Part shown: positions 10,029-21,451 of the stretch, piece after piece | How the letters are laid out: each line of letters starts with the position of its first letter | How positions within the stretch are numbered: position 1 is the first letter of the stretch | Source: Pollenia angustigena | Taxonomy: Eukaryota; Arthropoda; Insecta; Diptera; Polleniidae | NCBI GenBank assembly: GCA_930367215.1 | Contig: OV884059.1 | Coordinates: 51,678,957 to 51,742,956 of the forward strand | DNA length: 64,000 nt | Direction: 5' to 3' | Notes under the pieces: generated by a model | Databases searched by the model: none | What the model saw: only the letters and a program-made list of their open reading frames with translations | Told to the model about the DNA's origin: nothing | Position numbers and translations under genes: made by a program

Positions 10029-10068
10029 AGATTTTTGGCCAATGAAGAACGATTTTCAGCCACTGTGC
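10029..10068 (-). repeat. Right terminal inverted repeat with RSS-like layout
   Basis: Read on the minus strand from 10068 it starts CACAGTG and, after a 22-bp spacer, has CCAAAAATC, which matches the nonamer ACAAAAACC at 7 of 9 positions. It matches the left end over about 36 bp with a few substitutions. Confidence 0.85.
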
Positions 10069-10073
10069 GCCAT

Positions 10074-10732
10074 CTGTTTTGGATACAAACAGTTGACTTA
10101 CTCGACTAACTTAAGGGTTACACGATCAAGTTTTGCCTATCAAGTTTCAATACACTCACACTTTTTTATCAATACACTCATACTTTTGAAAATTGATACG
10201 AACGTGCCTCTAAAATTCTCTTGCCAGCGAGTGTTTCAATTTACGTTCAAGAAAACAGCTGATTTCAAAGTTATTGAGTAAATTTTTCGTTTCTCTTTAT
10301 AAATTTTTTTCTTGATGGCATCACAACTATCAATTTTTGGAAATTTTGACATATAGTATATGTAAAAAAATTAAAGTCTCAAATAGTTTTCATGACAGCT
10401 CATTTTCATTTTTGTTCAAATAGTGCTTATTTCAATGTTCAAATCGATAAAGTTTTAATTTGAAAAAAGTGCTATCAGACATATAAGCGCAAAAATCTCG
10501 AATTAGAAAAAAATTATCATATGTATGATATACACGTTGTTTTTAAATAACATTGTAAAATAAAGTTTAGAACATACTCTTAGAGTTATCGAAAAAATTA
10601 GTTTTTTCGCTCTTCTGTGAAATTGTGATTTTGCAGATAACACTATTTGAATAATAACCCTCGATATATAGATGCATAAAATAAAACTGAAATACTTGCG
10701 TACATAAATAATAAAAAATAAAAACAAAAAAT
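10074..10732. other. Non-coding, unassigned
   Basis: AT-rich right flank of the RAG1-like element. Part of it (10610-10665) is related in reverse orientation to the spacer of the inverted repeat at 3134-3302. No gene was seen. Confidence 0.4.
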
Positions 10733-10735
10733 TCA

Positions 10736-10771
10736 TCAGTTTCGAGCCAGCTCTTGACGAGTACGGACGTG
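10736..10771 (+). promoter_or_regulatory. Inr plus DPE internal Pol II promoter of Jockey-A
   Basis: TCAGTT (10736-10741) fits the insect initiator TCAKTY with A+1 at 10738. GGACGTG at 10765-10771 falls exactly at +28 to +34, the position and consensus of the downstream promoter element. This arrangement is known for Drosophila jockey, Doc, I and related elements, and lets a TATA-less full-length RNA carry its own promoter. Confidence 0.85.
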
Positions 10772-10890
10772 TATCAGTGAGTAAGAAAAATAAAAAAAAA
10801 ATTAAAAAATTTGTAATAGGTGAAAAAAAAAAAAATATTTGTAATAGCTAAAAAAAGAACAGTAACAAAGGTGCCCGAAGAGATTTGTGA

Positions 10891-12419
10891 ATGAGCCTCA
10901 CAAATACTCCCATTGTGGTAAGCTCCCCGAGCGTGAGCAATGAAAACATTCGATACCCAGAATTAAATAAAATTTATTTAAGTGCAAAAATTGCCAGCGC
11001 AACTGGTTTTCCATACAGCAATTTAAGTGCAAGTGTGCCAACCTGAGCAAGTGCTGATCCGACCGTAAATGTGGTTCAAAGTGTGAAGTCGTCTGACCAG
11101 AGGAATAATAACGAAAAACCTGGAACATCACGATTAGCATTAATAAATACAGGAGCTGTGGCAAAAAGTACTAAAGTGCAAACAGGCATGGACAGATATA
11201 TTACAATAACTAAGAGAAAGGCTAGCCCTAGGTCCACCCAACAGGAACGCATGGCCAAACAATACAAAGGCTCTAACGTAGTCTCTTTGCCAACAAATGG
11301 TAACATATTCTCTGTACTATCCATACCTGACGATGAAGAAGCAGAATCAGCACATGGAACAGCCACTAAAGAAGTTAAACCGCCCCCTATCTATCTGCGG
11401 GAGCAAACATCAAATAGCGTAGTCAACATGTTGATTCAACTGGTAGGTAAGAATAATTTCTACGTCGTTTCTATACGACGCGGGCAAATTCAAGAAACCA
11501 AAATTCAAGCCAGTACAGAAACGAACTTACGTATTATATCAAGACACCTGGACGCAGAAAATAAAAGTTACTATACATATCAATTAAAAAGTGCTAAGGG
11601 ATTGATTATTGTCATAAAAGGCATAGATAGTTCTGTTCCTACAGAGGAAATAAAATCTGCCATAGAGCTAGAGGGGTATGAGGTAAAATCTGTTCATAAC
11701 ATTTTGAACAGGAATAAAGTTCCTCAACCAATGCACCGCGTTGAAATATCGTTTGATTCATCGGTTCTCAAAACCAAAAATTCAGTTCATCCCATATACA
11801 ACTTGCGCTACCTACTCAACAGAAGAATAACTGTTGAGGAGCCATTAAAACGAAAGGGTCCCTCCCAATGCACAAACTGCCAGGAATATGGGCATACAAA
11901 ATCATATTGTAAATTGCCTCACGTATGTGTGGTTTGTGGCGACGCTCATAAAACCGCCGAATGTAATCGTTCTAAAGCTGACCCGAATGTTAAGAAATGC
12001 AGCAACTGTGGCGAAAATCACACGGCAAACTATAGGGGTTGTAGAGTCTTCTTGCATTTAAAAAAACCTGCTTTAGTTCAAAAATATACTCACTCCCAAT
12101 ATGGTCCGTCACATGCGCCCAGCCAAGCCGCTGGCTCTATTGCTAGTACTTCACAAACAAACAATCAAAACCAATCATATGCCCAAGTCTTAAAAGGAAA
12201 CCCTAATGCGAAAAATCCCCCGAGTACTTCTAACGCAAAGCAACCTCCAAACGCTAATGTTCCTAGGGAAGGTCTACAAATGCCTTCTGGAAATATGCCT
12301 ACCTCAATTGAAAATTTAATTCAAACTATGAATAACTTCATGGTCACTATGCAGAACATGTTTTAGGAAATGATGCGAAACCAGAACATGATCCTGCAAG
12401 TTCTACTCAACAAAAAATG
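10891..12419 (+). pseudogene. Jockey-A ORF1, gag-like protein (two stops)
   Basis: The reading starts at ATG 10891 (MSLTNTP, as in the copy at 60811). A TGA at 11044-11046 interrupts it, then it is open from 11047 to a TAG at 12364. Without that TAG (CAA in the copy near 62309) it would run to the TGA at 12418-12420, overlapping the ORF2 start. The N-terminal half is low complexity and basic (KRKASPRSTQ). It is followed by a PPPIYLRE motif and an RRM-like segment (YTYQLKSAKGLIIVIKGI). Three intact CCHC-type knuckles span about 11866-12030. The product binds its own RNA and forms the particle. Compared with the 60.8-kb copy, about 39 bp are deleted near the start. Confidence 0.88.
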
Positions 12420-13193
12420 AACCAGTTAAAAATATGTTTCTGGAATGCAAACGGGTTATCCCAACATAAACACGAAGTTGCAAACTTTCTTCATAGGCAT
12501 GAAATCGACGTACTTCTTGTCTCTGAAACACACTTTACTCATAAAAACTGCTTTAGGGTAAATGGATACCTTACGTATGACACAAAACATCCCAGCGGAC
12601 GAGCCTGTGGTGGCACAGCCATAATTGTGCACAAACACATCAGACACTTGCCATTGCCAGAGTACGAAGAAGATTGTATCCAGGCCACATCTATAAATCT
12701 TACTGATTTCAATCTAACGTTAACATCCGTTTATTGTCCCCCGAGGCACAAAATTGTAAACGATAAATTTCTCAACTTCTTCTCCACATTGGGCCAGAAA
12801 TTCATTGCTGCTGGCGACTACAACGCTAAACATATATATTGGGGCTCCAGACTTATTAGTCCTAGAGGTAATCAGCTATACAATACCGTAACTGCAAATA
12901 ATTTTGATGTGGTATCGAGTGGTAAGCCTACCTATTGGCCAACCGACTTCAATAAGCTACCAGACCTTATTGACTTTGCTGTAATTAAAAACATCAAGCG
13001 CGATCAGGTACTAGTTAGTTCCTCCTATGACCTTTCGTCTGATCATTCACCTTCAATCCTCATTTTAAAAGGTAACTCTGACGCTGCAGCTGTAAACTTT
13101 ATTTCCTATCCAAACAGAAACACAAATTGGTTAAAGTATAAAATATATGTGAGCTCTCACCTATGCACTGTTTCCCCTAAAAAATTCATCTGA
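12417..13193 (+). pseudogene. Jockey-A ORF2, endonuclease domain
   Basis: First part of ORF2, starting at ATG 12417, which overlaps the ancestral ORF1 stop as ATGA. It is an apurinic-like endonuclease of about 220 residues with the landmarks WNANGL, SETH, GGTAIIVH, SVYCPPRH, AAGDYNAKH and SSDHSP. The catalytic E, D/N and SDH residues are all present. It nicks target DNA to prime reverse transcription. The frame is lost near 13165: one base is missing compared with the copy at 63600, so the ORF ends early at 13193 and the reverse transcriptase is read in the next frame. Confidence 0.9.
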
Positions 13194-13227
13194 CATCCAA
13201 ATAGCTGTTGACCGATTTACAGAAGTC

Positions 13228-15072
13228 TTGGATACTGCAGCAAGAAATGCAACCCCAATCAAGCGGACAATTAAACGTGCTCCTTACAATACATCGACGG
13301 ATATAGAGGCCGTTATCAGAGAAAAAAGGAAGTTAAGAAGACAATGGCAAAACAGTCGTTCCCCAACCACTAAGGCCCAACTACAATTATGCCTGACCAC
13401 ACTTCGCAACAAATTGAGACAGAACCACGAGTGCGCAATAGAAGGCTATCTAAACAGCCTAGACGCCACAAAAAACTCCAATTATAGCTTATGGAAGGCT
13501 GTACGGCAAATGAAATGCCCTATAACCCAAGAATCTTCATTAAGACTGGAAAACCGCACTTGGGCCAAAAACACACATGAAAAATTAAACGCTTTCGCGG
13601 GCCACCTTGAGAAAGTTTTCACGCCACATGATGCACATACTTGTTCCTGTCGTCCAATCATTCCTGATAAGGTAAACCATCCATTAAAATTTAACATAAC
13701 TCAAGTAAAATCTGCAATAGGAAAAGTGAATGTTAGAAAATCTCCCGGACCTGACCGCATCACAGGGTCAATGATAAGAAACCTACCATCTGCTTCCAGA
13801 ATTTTGCTGCTCATTTTGAACGCTATATTAAGAGTCGGATACTTCCCATCCTCATGGAAGAGGTCTATAATTGTTATGATTCCCAAGCCAGGAAAAGATG
13901 CTAGCCAGGTTGCGTCGTACAGACCGATAAGCTTATTGTCAATCCTATCGAAGCTTTTCGAACAAATATTCGTTTTAAGTATAACTCCTCATCTAAATGA
14001 ACATGACATCATCCCGGACCACCAGGTCGGATTCAGAGCGAAACATGGTACAATAGAACAAGTGCATAGGATTGTCACCCTTATTAGATCGGCGTTTGAG
14101 AAAAAGCAATACTGCTCAGCACTGTTTATAGACATTTCCCAAGCTTTTGACAAAGTTTGGCATGATGGGCTACTCATCAAAATAAAACGAATGCTTCCTC
14201 AAAACACTCACAAGCTTCTGGAGAGCTATCAAACAGGCAGAACATTCATAGTAAGGTCGCAAGATAAATACTCCCCCCTCAAGAAAATTTCTGCTGGTGT
14301 TCCCCAAGGCAGCATATTAGGACCGCTTCTATATATAATATACACAGCGGATATGCCAACAAACCTGAGCACGCATACCTCTACATTTGCAGACGACACA
14401 GCATTTATTAGCGTTAACCATGACCCAAAAGTCGCATCGCAAAATCTGCAGTCCCACATCAATGAACTAGAGGCCTGGCTAGAAAAATGGAGAATAAAGG
14501 TTAACCCGGCTAAATGTGCTCACTTAACTTTCACGCTCAGAAGACAAACGTGCCCAGCTGTAAAAATAAATAACATCACTGTTCCGGTAGAAAACCATGT
14601 TAAGTACTTGGGAATTCATATAGATAGACGCTTGACCTGGTCGCGTCATATTGAAGCGAAAATAACGGCTATGAAACTTAAAGCAGCTCAACTACATTGG
14701 CTTCTCGGTCGAAACTCAAAATTGTCCTTAGACAACAAAATTCTCTTATACAAGTCCATCATAAAACCAATATGGACATATGGCATCCAATTATGGGGTA
14801 CTGCATGCGCATCTAACATCCAAAAGCTTCAAAGAAGACAGTCTAGAATATTACGACAAATTGTCTGCGCCCCATGGTATATACGTAATGAAATTATCCA
14901 CAGAGATCTCAACGTCCCCACTATCCAGGAGGAAATTAAAAAATATTCAATAAGCTACATCGATAAACTAATGGTCCACCCTAACTACCTCGCTCGGGGT
15001 TTGCTTCAGTTCGAAGGTCACCAGAGGCTAAAAAGAACCGATACTTTGAGCCTAACTAGAAGACATTTTTAA
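13228..15072 (+). pseudogene. Jockey-A ORF2, reverse transcriptase domain
   Basis: A 614-codon open stretch continuing ORF2 after a frameshift. Reverse transcriptase landmarks in order: KSPGPDRITGSMI, SWKRSIIVMIPKPGKD, YRPISLLSILSKLFE, the palm motif ALFIDISQAFDKVWH, AGVPQGSILGPLLY and the active site FADDTAF. The thumb-like KYLGIHIDRRLTW follows. A C-terminal region ends HPNYLARGLLQ...RLKRTDTLSL, characteristic of the Jockey clade. The catalytic aspartates are intact. There is no RNase H domain. The stop is at 15070-15072. Confidence 0.92.
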
Positions 15073-15176
15073 AATTTGAATACAGCAGTTAGTGGTTACA
15101 CTGGTAACAACTAATAAACAACAAGTAGAATTAAGATTTGAATACATATTGTAAATTTCGATAAGAAAGATTCAAT

Positions 15177-15199
15177 AATAAAAATATATTAAAAAAAAA
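15177..15199 (+). terminator. Poly(A) signal and tail of Jockey-A
   Basis: AATAAA at 15177-15182 is followed by an A-rich tail. The tail merges with the downstream target duplication. Confidence 0.75.
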
Positions 15200-15770
15200 A
15201 AAACAAAAAATATTTGGTTCATTTAGTAGTTCATAACTACTGTCTTACGCCTAATAAATCATTGAGGCCCGTTTTCACAACTTGGGATTTATTGGCCGTA
15301 TAAAAAGTTCTCCATTATTAAATTGGCAACATTGGTGTCATTTAGATGTGTATATAAGTCGCTCTGTTTACTTTTATAAATTCAATTGTTTTGTGATTCG
15401 CTGTAAAGCTAATAAACATATTTTTAACAACATATCCCTTTGTGCTGTCGGTGTCATTGGAGTGTGTGCATCTGGGAGTGCGGTTTTTGTGATAATCAAA
15501 GGATAAAATTGTACGTATTTTGTTACTTGTGACCTGTTCTTGTAGTGGATCGTATTTTTCTTTTCTGTGGATAACATTCTGCATCTACTGTCAGCTGATC
15601 TAATTTGTTCCATATATTTGTAATTACAACTCTAACTGGTTTGTGTATTTGCTATTTTAATCGCTAAGCGCCATCTATTGGATAGTAGGATTGTATACCC
15701 AACAAACAATTTTCTTTTAAAACAATTTTGTTTTAAAATATATATAAACACTTATAAATTGGATGATATC

Positions 15771-16590
15771 ATGGCGTGTATTATGAAAAAATGTCCCATT
15801 ACCAACGATGAAGAGATGATGATTTCTTGTTGGTTATGTAATGGTCTTTGCCATATTAAATGCAGTGGTCTTTCCGGTCTTGTTGCTGGATCATTGTCGA
15901 AAGATAATGGACTTGCTTGGCGCTGTAATGATTGCAAGAAAATAAGCATTACATTCTATCGTTTTTTCCAATCAAATAAATCCCGTTTTTTGGAAATTCA
16001 AGAAGAAGCAAATAAACTTTTTGATAAAATATCACAATATGCTAAAATTTTTGATGATTTTAATGCTTTAGAATCTATAAAATCTCCTGTTCAAACATCA
16101 CCGAAAGGGAAATCTGCAAGGTTAAACAATAAAGTAAAGTTGACTGAACCTTCTTCTTTGCCATCTTTGCCTCAGAATCCCGAACCCGCTTCTTCATCTG
16201 TTAATGATCGTGGGCTAACTCTTCTAAGCAAAACATCCGTTCCAACTAATAACTGTGCTGCTATAAAAGATCTGAGAGTGATCCCACAAAAAAAAACAAA
16301 TCTTTGTATCTCGTTTTGCATCTGATACATCTGTTGACGACATTGATGCGTATATTAAATCTAAGATCGGCAAAAATTTTGATTTGAATGTTCATAAGTT
16401 TACTTACTCGCAAGCGCGGATTATCACATCATTTAAGCTTACTGTTCCATTTGAAATTTTTAACTCCATTCTCGACCCATCTTTTTGGCCTGAACATGTC
16501 TTAGTTCGAGAATATGAACAAAATATAAACCGGCGTCCAACGAATGTTGCTTATTTGCCGAAACAACAATTATTACATTCAAAAAACTAA
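15771..16590 (+). pseudogene. CR1-clade ORF1 with PHD-like finger (frameshifted)
   Basis: The ATG at 15771 (MACIMKKC) was chosen as start because the upstream in-frame part is AT-rich 5' UTR without similarity. Residues 2-50 form a C4HC3 PHD-like zinc finger: CPITNDEEMMISCWLCNGLCH, then IKC and WRCNDC. Fingers of this type occur in ORF1 of arthropod CR1 elements. A Ser/Pro-rich linker follows. The frame shifts in a run of nine A at about 16289. The continuation IFVSRFASDTSVDDIDAY runs to the stop at 16588-16590. It probably binds element RNA. Confidence 0.8.
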
Positions 16591-19424
16591 CGGATGCTCC
16601 CGACGATCAACTCATTATTATATACCAAAACGTACGTGGAATGAGGACTAAATGCTCCAAATTTTATGTCGATAGTTTAAATTTCAATCACCACATAATT
16701 TGTCTAACTGAGACTTGGCTAAATAATACTTTCTTTAATACCGAAATTGTTTGCAATAATTTTCATGTATTCCGGCGCGATAGAACTACAGTTACTACTG
16801 GCGGTGGAGTTTTAATAGCTGTCTTAAATACATTTCCTGCTGAAGAGCTAATATTAAACTTAGCAAGTAAAATTGAATTTATTGCAGTGGTAGTAAAAGT
16901 AAACAACATTAAAATATTTATTACATGTTCTTATATCCCACCTCAATCTGATATAATTACTTATCAACAACACATTTTGGCAATGGAACAAGTGGCTTCA
17001 AAAATCAGTTTGGGTGACTTCATGTTAGTCCTTGGCGATTTTAATATACCTCAGATTACCTGGCATTTCTCCACAGAAAGTAAAACTTACATTCCTAATC
17101 GTTCTGATAACATCAGTGATGATATATTCGGTAACATTACAAATTTATGTCTTCATCAGATAAATGGCGTCTACAATATGTATGGTAAATTACTTGACCT
17201 GGTATTTGTTAATGAGCCTAAGGAATGTACAATAAATCGTGTTGATCCTATAACACTCCCAGAAGATCGTTACCACCCTACAATTGAAATTAGCTGCAAC
17301 ATTTTTAGTTGTCATCGTGTTCAAAATTTCCATAAAAAAGAAAAGGTGTTTTGTTTTAAAAGGGCAAATTACAACGACCTACATAACCTTTTAATTAACA
17401 CAAATTGGATTCAATTGTTATCCATTCGCATTGGCGCACCAGAAACAATCGATAAAATGTTTAATAATTTCTACAGTACAATAAAACAATATATGAATGA
17501 ATGTATACCAAAATTTTCACTGAGCTCAAAATCAGGACCACCATGGGGTAATAAACAACTTTCTTCGTTAAAAAACAAGAATTACAGAAAATATAAGAAA
17601 TCTGGATCCCACTGCGATTACAGCAAGTATTCCGTCCTTCGTGCAAAATACAATTTGCTAAATGCTAAATTATATAACGATTATTTGACTAAAATAAAAA
17701 ACAACTTAAAATACGATCCAAGATCATTCTATAAATTTGTAAATTCGAAAAGAAAGATCTCTGGCGCACCGAAGGTCATTAAATATATGGGTACTGAAAC
17801 ACACGATGAAAAGGAAATCAGTGATTTATTCGCCGACTTTTTTTCGTCCACATATTCTGATGCACATTGTGCTGAAAATGTCAATTATCCATTTAATATA
17901 GTTACTGGTCAAACTATTTCATTTTCACCAATAACCACACTTAATATTATCAATTGCTTAAAATCTTTTTAATATTCAAACTCAATGGGTCCTGATGGTA
18001 TACCAAGCAGTATTTTAATCAACTGTATGGAAGCTTTAGCAATGCCGTTGTCAATTATTTTTAATATTTCTTTGAAAAATGGATATTTTCCAAAAATATG
18101 GAAAGAGTCATATTTAATTCCTTTGTTCAAATCTGGAAATAAATCAAATATAATTAATTACAGAGGTATAGCCAAACTTAGCGCAATTCCAAAACTTTTT
18201 GAAAAATGCATTTTAGATTCATTGGTTCATCAAGTTTCACCGTTATTAACATCTTTTCAACACGGATTTCGTAAAGAATCATCAACTTTGACAAATATTT
18301 TAGAACTGACAACTTTGGTAAATGAGGGATTCGTCAACAACCAGCATACCGACGTTATATATACCGACTTCAGTAAGGCATTTGATAAGGTAAATCACAA
18401 CCTTCTTTTGAGAAAAATTGATATTATGGGTTTCGACAAAACTTGTTTAAGCTGGCAGAATACAATGCGTAAAATTTGGGTTTTCAACTTCTTAACCTAT
18501 ATTGGTAAAATCCGGTGTTCCGCAAGATAGTCACCTTGGCCCACTTTTGTTTCTGCTCTTCATCAACGACATGCCTGATATTATTAAACATTCACATATA
18601 CTAATGTTCGCAGATGATGTAAAAATTTTTTTAAACTTCACGAACTCTTTAGACCATATTTTTCTTCAAGAAGACTTGGATACCTTTTATAATTGGTGTA
18701 AACATAACCTAATGAAATATAAACATATGCGCTTTTCTAGAAAACGTAGTATTTTAAATAACTATAAACTCGGTGACTATAAAATCGAGATAGCTGACAC
18801 ACTTATGGATCTTGGCATCTTACTGGATGTAAAATTGGATTTTATTCAACACATAACAATGACTGTCAACAGGGCTCGTTGTACTCTGGCTTTTATAAAA
18901 CGTTGGGCGAAGGAATTCCATGATACTTTCGTCACTAAACAACTTTACACATCTCTCGTTAGACCAATCTTGGAATACGGCTCGATTGTATGGGATCCAC
19001 ATTATATGGTTCATAGTGATCATATTGAATCCATTCAAAACAATGCTTGCTTTTTTGCCTGAGAGATACATATCGAGGATATGATAATCTCCCCTCATAT
19101 TCTACAAGATTATCTTTAATACGTTTGCCAACACTGAAAAGTCGCAGAGTTATGCTAAATGTCTCATTTGTAATTAACTTAATAAATGGAAAAGTATGCT
19201 TGAATTTTTTATTAAGTAGTTTATCATTTAACATTCCACGACGTACGGTACGGTACTATAATCCCTTATTTATAAAAACTTTCCGAACTAACTATGCTAT
19301 GGCAGACCCATTTAGAAAACTGTGTTGTTGCTTCAATGAAATGTTTGAATTTATTGATTTTTCTCTGGATTTAAATATTGTTAAACGTAATATTATACTT
19401 AAGTTAAATACTCATTTGTATTAG
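16583..19424 (+). pseudogene. CR1-clade ORF2, endonuclease and reverse transcriptase
   Basis: The endonuclease (16583-17340) has YQNVRGMRTK, LTETWLN, GGGVLIAV, VLGDFNIP and RYHPTIEI. The NVRG-RTK start is the style of arthropod CR1/T1/Q elements. The reverse transcriptase (17980-18900) has MGPDGIPSSI, NYRGIAKLS, IYTDFSKAFDKVNH, SGVPQDSHLGP and an intact FADD box (18610). The C-terminal region ends with RTNYAMADPFRK. Breaks: TAA at 17970-17972, a frameshift and small deletion near 18470-18530, and another frameshift near 19055. The 3' end is an A/T-rich TTAAATAAAATAAA near 19462-19475, with no long poly(A). Confidence 0.85.
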
Positions 19425-19620
19425 GCTGTAAGGATTTATCCATAGACCTAATTATATATATTAAATAAAATAAATTACAACTTTACTGCCAGGTAGGATT
19501 AACCTTAATCTACTTCATCGTTTACTTAAGGTTAAAGTAAAGTTATAATAAAAGAACACTTTTTATAAGGCCATTTAAAGTCTACTTTAAGCTATCGCTA
19601 AGTTGTGAAAACGGGCCTGA

Positions 19621-19880
19621 ATGTTTAAACATTGGTTTAGTTGAACTAAACTTAAATTTATATGTAGTTTAAGCTCAACAGCTTTAAATCAGTGCCCAAT
19701 ATAATATATTATGTATATTTAAAAATAATAATGTGGCAGCACTACAATAAATGTTGTCAAATTCATATGGTTTGTATAAGTAGTTTGAACGGCCGATATT
19801 TCGCGTTTGGAGATGGTTTATAATTTACTGAATTAAAGATTTTCTGGTTTAAATACATTTTATACCAAAAAGAGAGTTTA
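19621..19880. other. Non-coding, unassigned
   Basis: AT-rich spacer between two transposon insertions. Nothing recognised. Confidence 0.4.
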
Positions 19881-21451
19881 AAGGCTAGATTGCACTATCT
19901 CACAAGTCTTACTGAGCAACCTCAATAAGAGCGGAAGCGTTTTTTGTATGTCAAAACTTCTCATTTGCATACAATTTATACGAAACAAACCATTAGAATG
20001 CGAATTAGAAACCACCCGGCTGATAAATCTTATTTGACAGATCGCTATGTCGGTTTGTTTTATTAAAATTGTATTTGTTTATTGCTTTTGTTTAGGTTGT
20101 TCAGTTACGTGTTTCATAATACTTTATGAGAGAAATCTAATGAGTTTTGTTGCGACTGTTAAAAATCCAATTTAACATAGCAGTTGTGAGGATTCATGGG
20201 CATATTTATTAAAGGCTAGATTACACTATTTTACTTTGTATAAATACATGTCAAAAACTCAAGTAATATGACAAAGTGTGATAGTGAGAATGCAATGTGT
20301 CACGAAAATGACAAGTATTTTGAAAAAAGTTTGACATCCCATGCGACTTCATCGTTTTTTGAACAATTTCTAAACAATAATACTTTTCATTGGATCAGGG
20401 TTGACATTTTATTTCATGTGTGAGTGTTTATTAGACTGGTCGCAATTTTTTTTTTTTTTAATTTAATTGTTTGCGCTGCTTAAAATATGAGGTTTGGTGT
20501 AAGAAATCATGATCTAATTTTTCAGGTCAATCCGACGGTGCCTAGCCGAGCCGGGGGGGGCCCAAAGTTCCGCATATTATAAAAAAAAAAACATATTTTC
20601 TATCAGATCTTTATAGTTATACTAGTTGAAAAGCCGAAAATCAAAAATATGGCTTCGTTACGATCTTCCGCAGAGAAAGTACTTCAAGTGTGCCAAATTT
20701 CAGTTTATTGCGGAATTTCGGTTTTTTTAGTTTTTCAATAAAATAAGCTTAAGCGTTTTTGAGTTACGCGAACATATGGTGTGCAACGTCCTTAATTTTC
20801 GAAATAACGGTATATCTTGAAAACCAAAGCCAACATAAAGAAAAAAGTTTTAACTTTCTTAAAGTAAATTTTATTGCGGAATTTCGGTTTTTTTAGTTTT
20901 TCAATAAGCTAAAGCGTTTTTGAGTTGCGCGAACATATGTTAATCTATCTATACAATATATAATTTCCTTGTATGTCAGGATGTTTGCATGTATGACCTA
21001 TTCGTTCCGCAACTTTCTGAAGCCATCTTATGACATAGGAAGCTGAAATTTGGCACACTTGAAGTACTTTCTCGTACCGAAGCCATATTTTTGATTTTCG
21101 GCTTTTCAACTAGTATAACTATAAAAATCTGATAGAAAATATGTTTTTTTTTATATTATGGGGAACTTTGGGCCCCACCCGGTACGACTAGGCACCGTCG
21201 GATTGACCTGAAAAATTAGATCATGATTTCTTACAACAAACCTCATATTTTAAGCAGCGCAAACAATTAAATTAAAAAAAAATCCCATACAAGATGCGAC
21301 CAGTCTGGTGTTTATACTTTGTGTGATGGTGTGAACACAAACTGTCATGTTACATTAGATTTTTTGACAGTCGCTTCAAAACTCATTAGATTCCTATCTC
21401 ACAAAGTATTATGGAATACGTAAGACTTGTGAGATAGTGTAATCAAGGCTT
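19881..21451. mobile_element. Foldback-like MITE, interrupted by a hAT MITE
   Basis: The left end AAGGCTAGATTGCACTATCT at 19881 is inverted at 21420-21451 (27 of 32 bases agree, with CACTATCTCACAAGTCTTAC identical). Further in, 20110-20180 and 21340-21420 are also inverted copies (CATAATACTTT, AATCTAATGAGTTTTG, GCGACTGT). A related start, AAAGGCTAGATTACACTATT, occurs again at 20211, so two family members may be nested. TTA or TTAA flanks both ends, but the exact duplication is ambiguous. There is no coding capacity. Confidence 0.75.
20432..21307. mobile_element. hAT-like foldback MITE, 8-bp duplication
   Basis: The ends read (T/C)AGACTGGTCGCA from both sides. GTGTTTAT at 20424-20431 is repeated at 21308-21315, an 8-bp duplication as made by hAT transposases. 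The arms are very long: 20432-20703 is an imperfect inverted copy of 21043-21307 (for example GGTCAATCCGACGGTGCCTA and GCGCTGCTTAAAATATGAGG). The centre (20750-20960) holds GAGTTACGCGAACATATG and AAATAACGGTATATC, shared with the R repeats at 26.3, 45.4 and 46.1 kb. No coding region. Confidence 0.85.

Larger units (their letters stand above)
6103..10068 (+). mobile_element. RAG1-like (Transib superfamily) DNA transposon
   Basis: A 3,966-bp element bounded by inverted ends that both start CACAGTGGCTGAAAAT and share the block CATTGGCCAAAA. It is flanked by a 5-bp direct repeat CGCCA at 6098-6102 and 10069-10073. Five-bp GC-rich duplications and CAC-starting ends are typical of Transib and RAG transposons. 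The only gene is a RAG1-core-like transposase pseudogene on the plus strand (7722-9535). No RAG2-like gene was seen. Between the left end and the gene lie three and a half 195-bp tandem units. The intact ends and duplication suggest a fairly young insertion, but the gene is broken. Confidence 0.92.
10733..15199 (+). mobile_element. Jockey-A, full-length Jockey-clade non-LTR retrotransposon
   Basis: About 4.47 kb with an internal promoter, ORF1 (zinc-knuckle protein), ORF2 (endonuclease plus reverse transcriptase), a short 3' UTR with AATAAA at 15177 and a poly(A) tail. The sequence AACAAAAAAT precedes it (10723-10732) and recurs after the tail (to 15211), a likely target duplication. Other copies lie at 1-1562 (minus) and 60736-64000 (plus). 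Each ORF carries at least one break, so this copy is not autonomous. Confidence 0.9.
15266..19617. mobile_element. TIR transposon (MITE-like) carrying a CR1 insertion
   Basis: The ends are GGCCCGTTTTCACAACTT at 15266 and its exact complement ending at 19617. TGA occurs on both outer sides (15263-15265 and 19618-19620). Similarity of the two arms continues, imperfectly, for about 60 bp (GGCCGTATAAAAAGT against GGCCTTATAAAAAGT). Nearly all the interior is the CR1-clade element, so the original transposon was probably a few hundred bp long. GGCC ends with 3-bp duplications suggest PIF/Harbinger, though TGA is not its usual TWA. Confidence 0.75.

Noticed and set aside
15282..15584. ORFs in the left arm of the TIR element and CR1 5' region
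   Set aside because: No motifs. Sequence here is MITE arm and 5' UTR.
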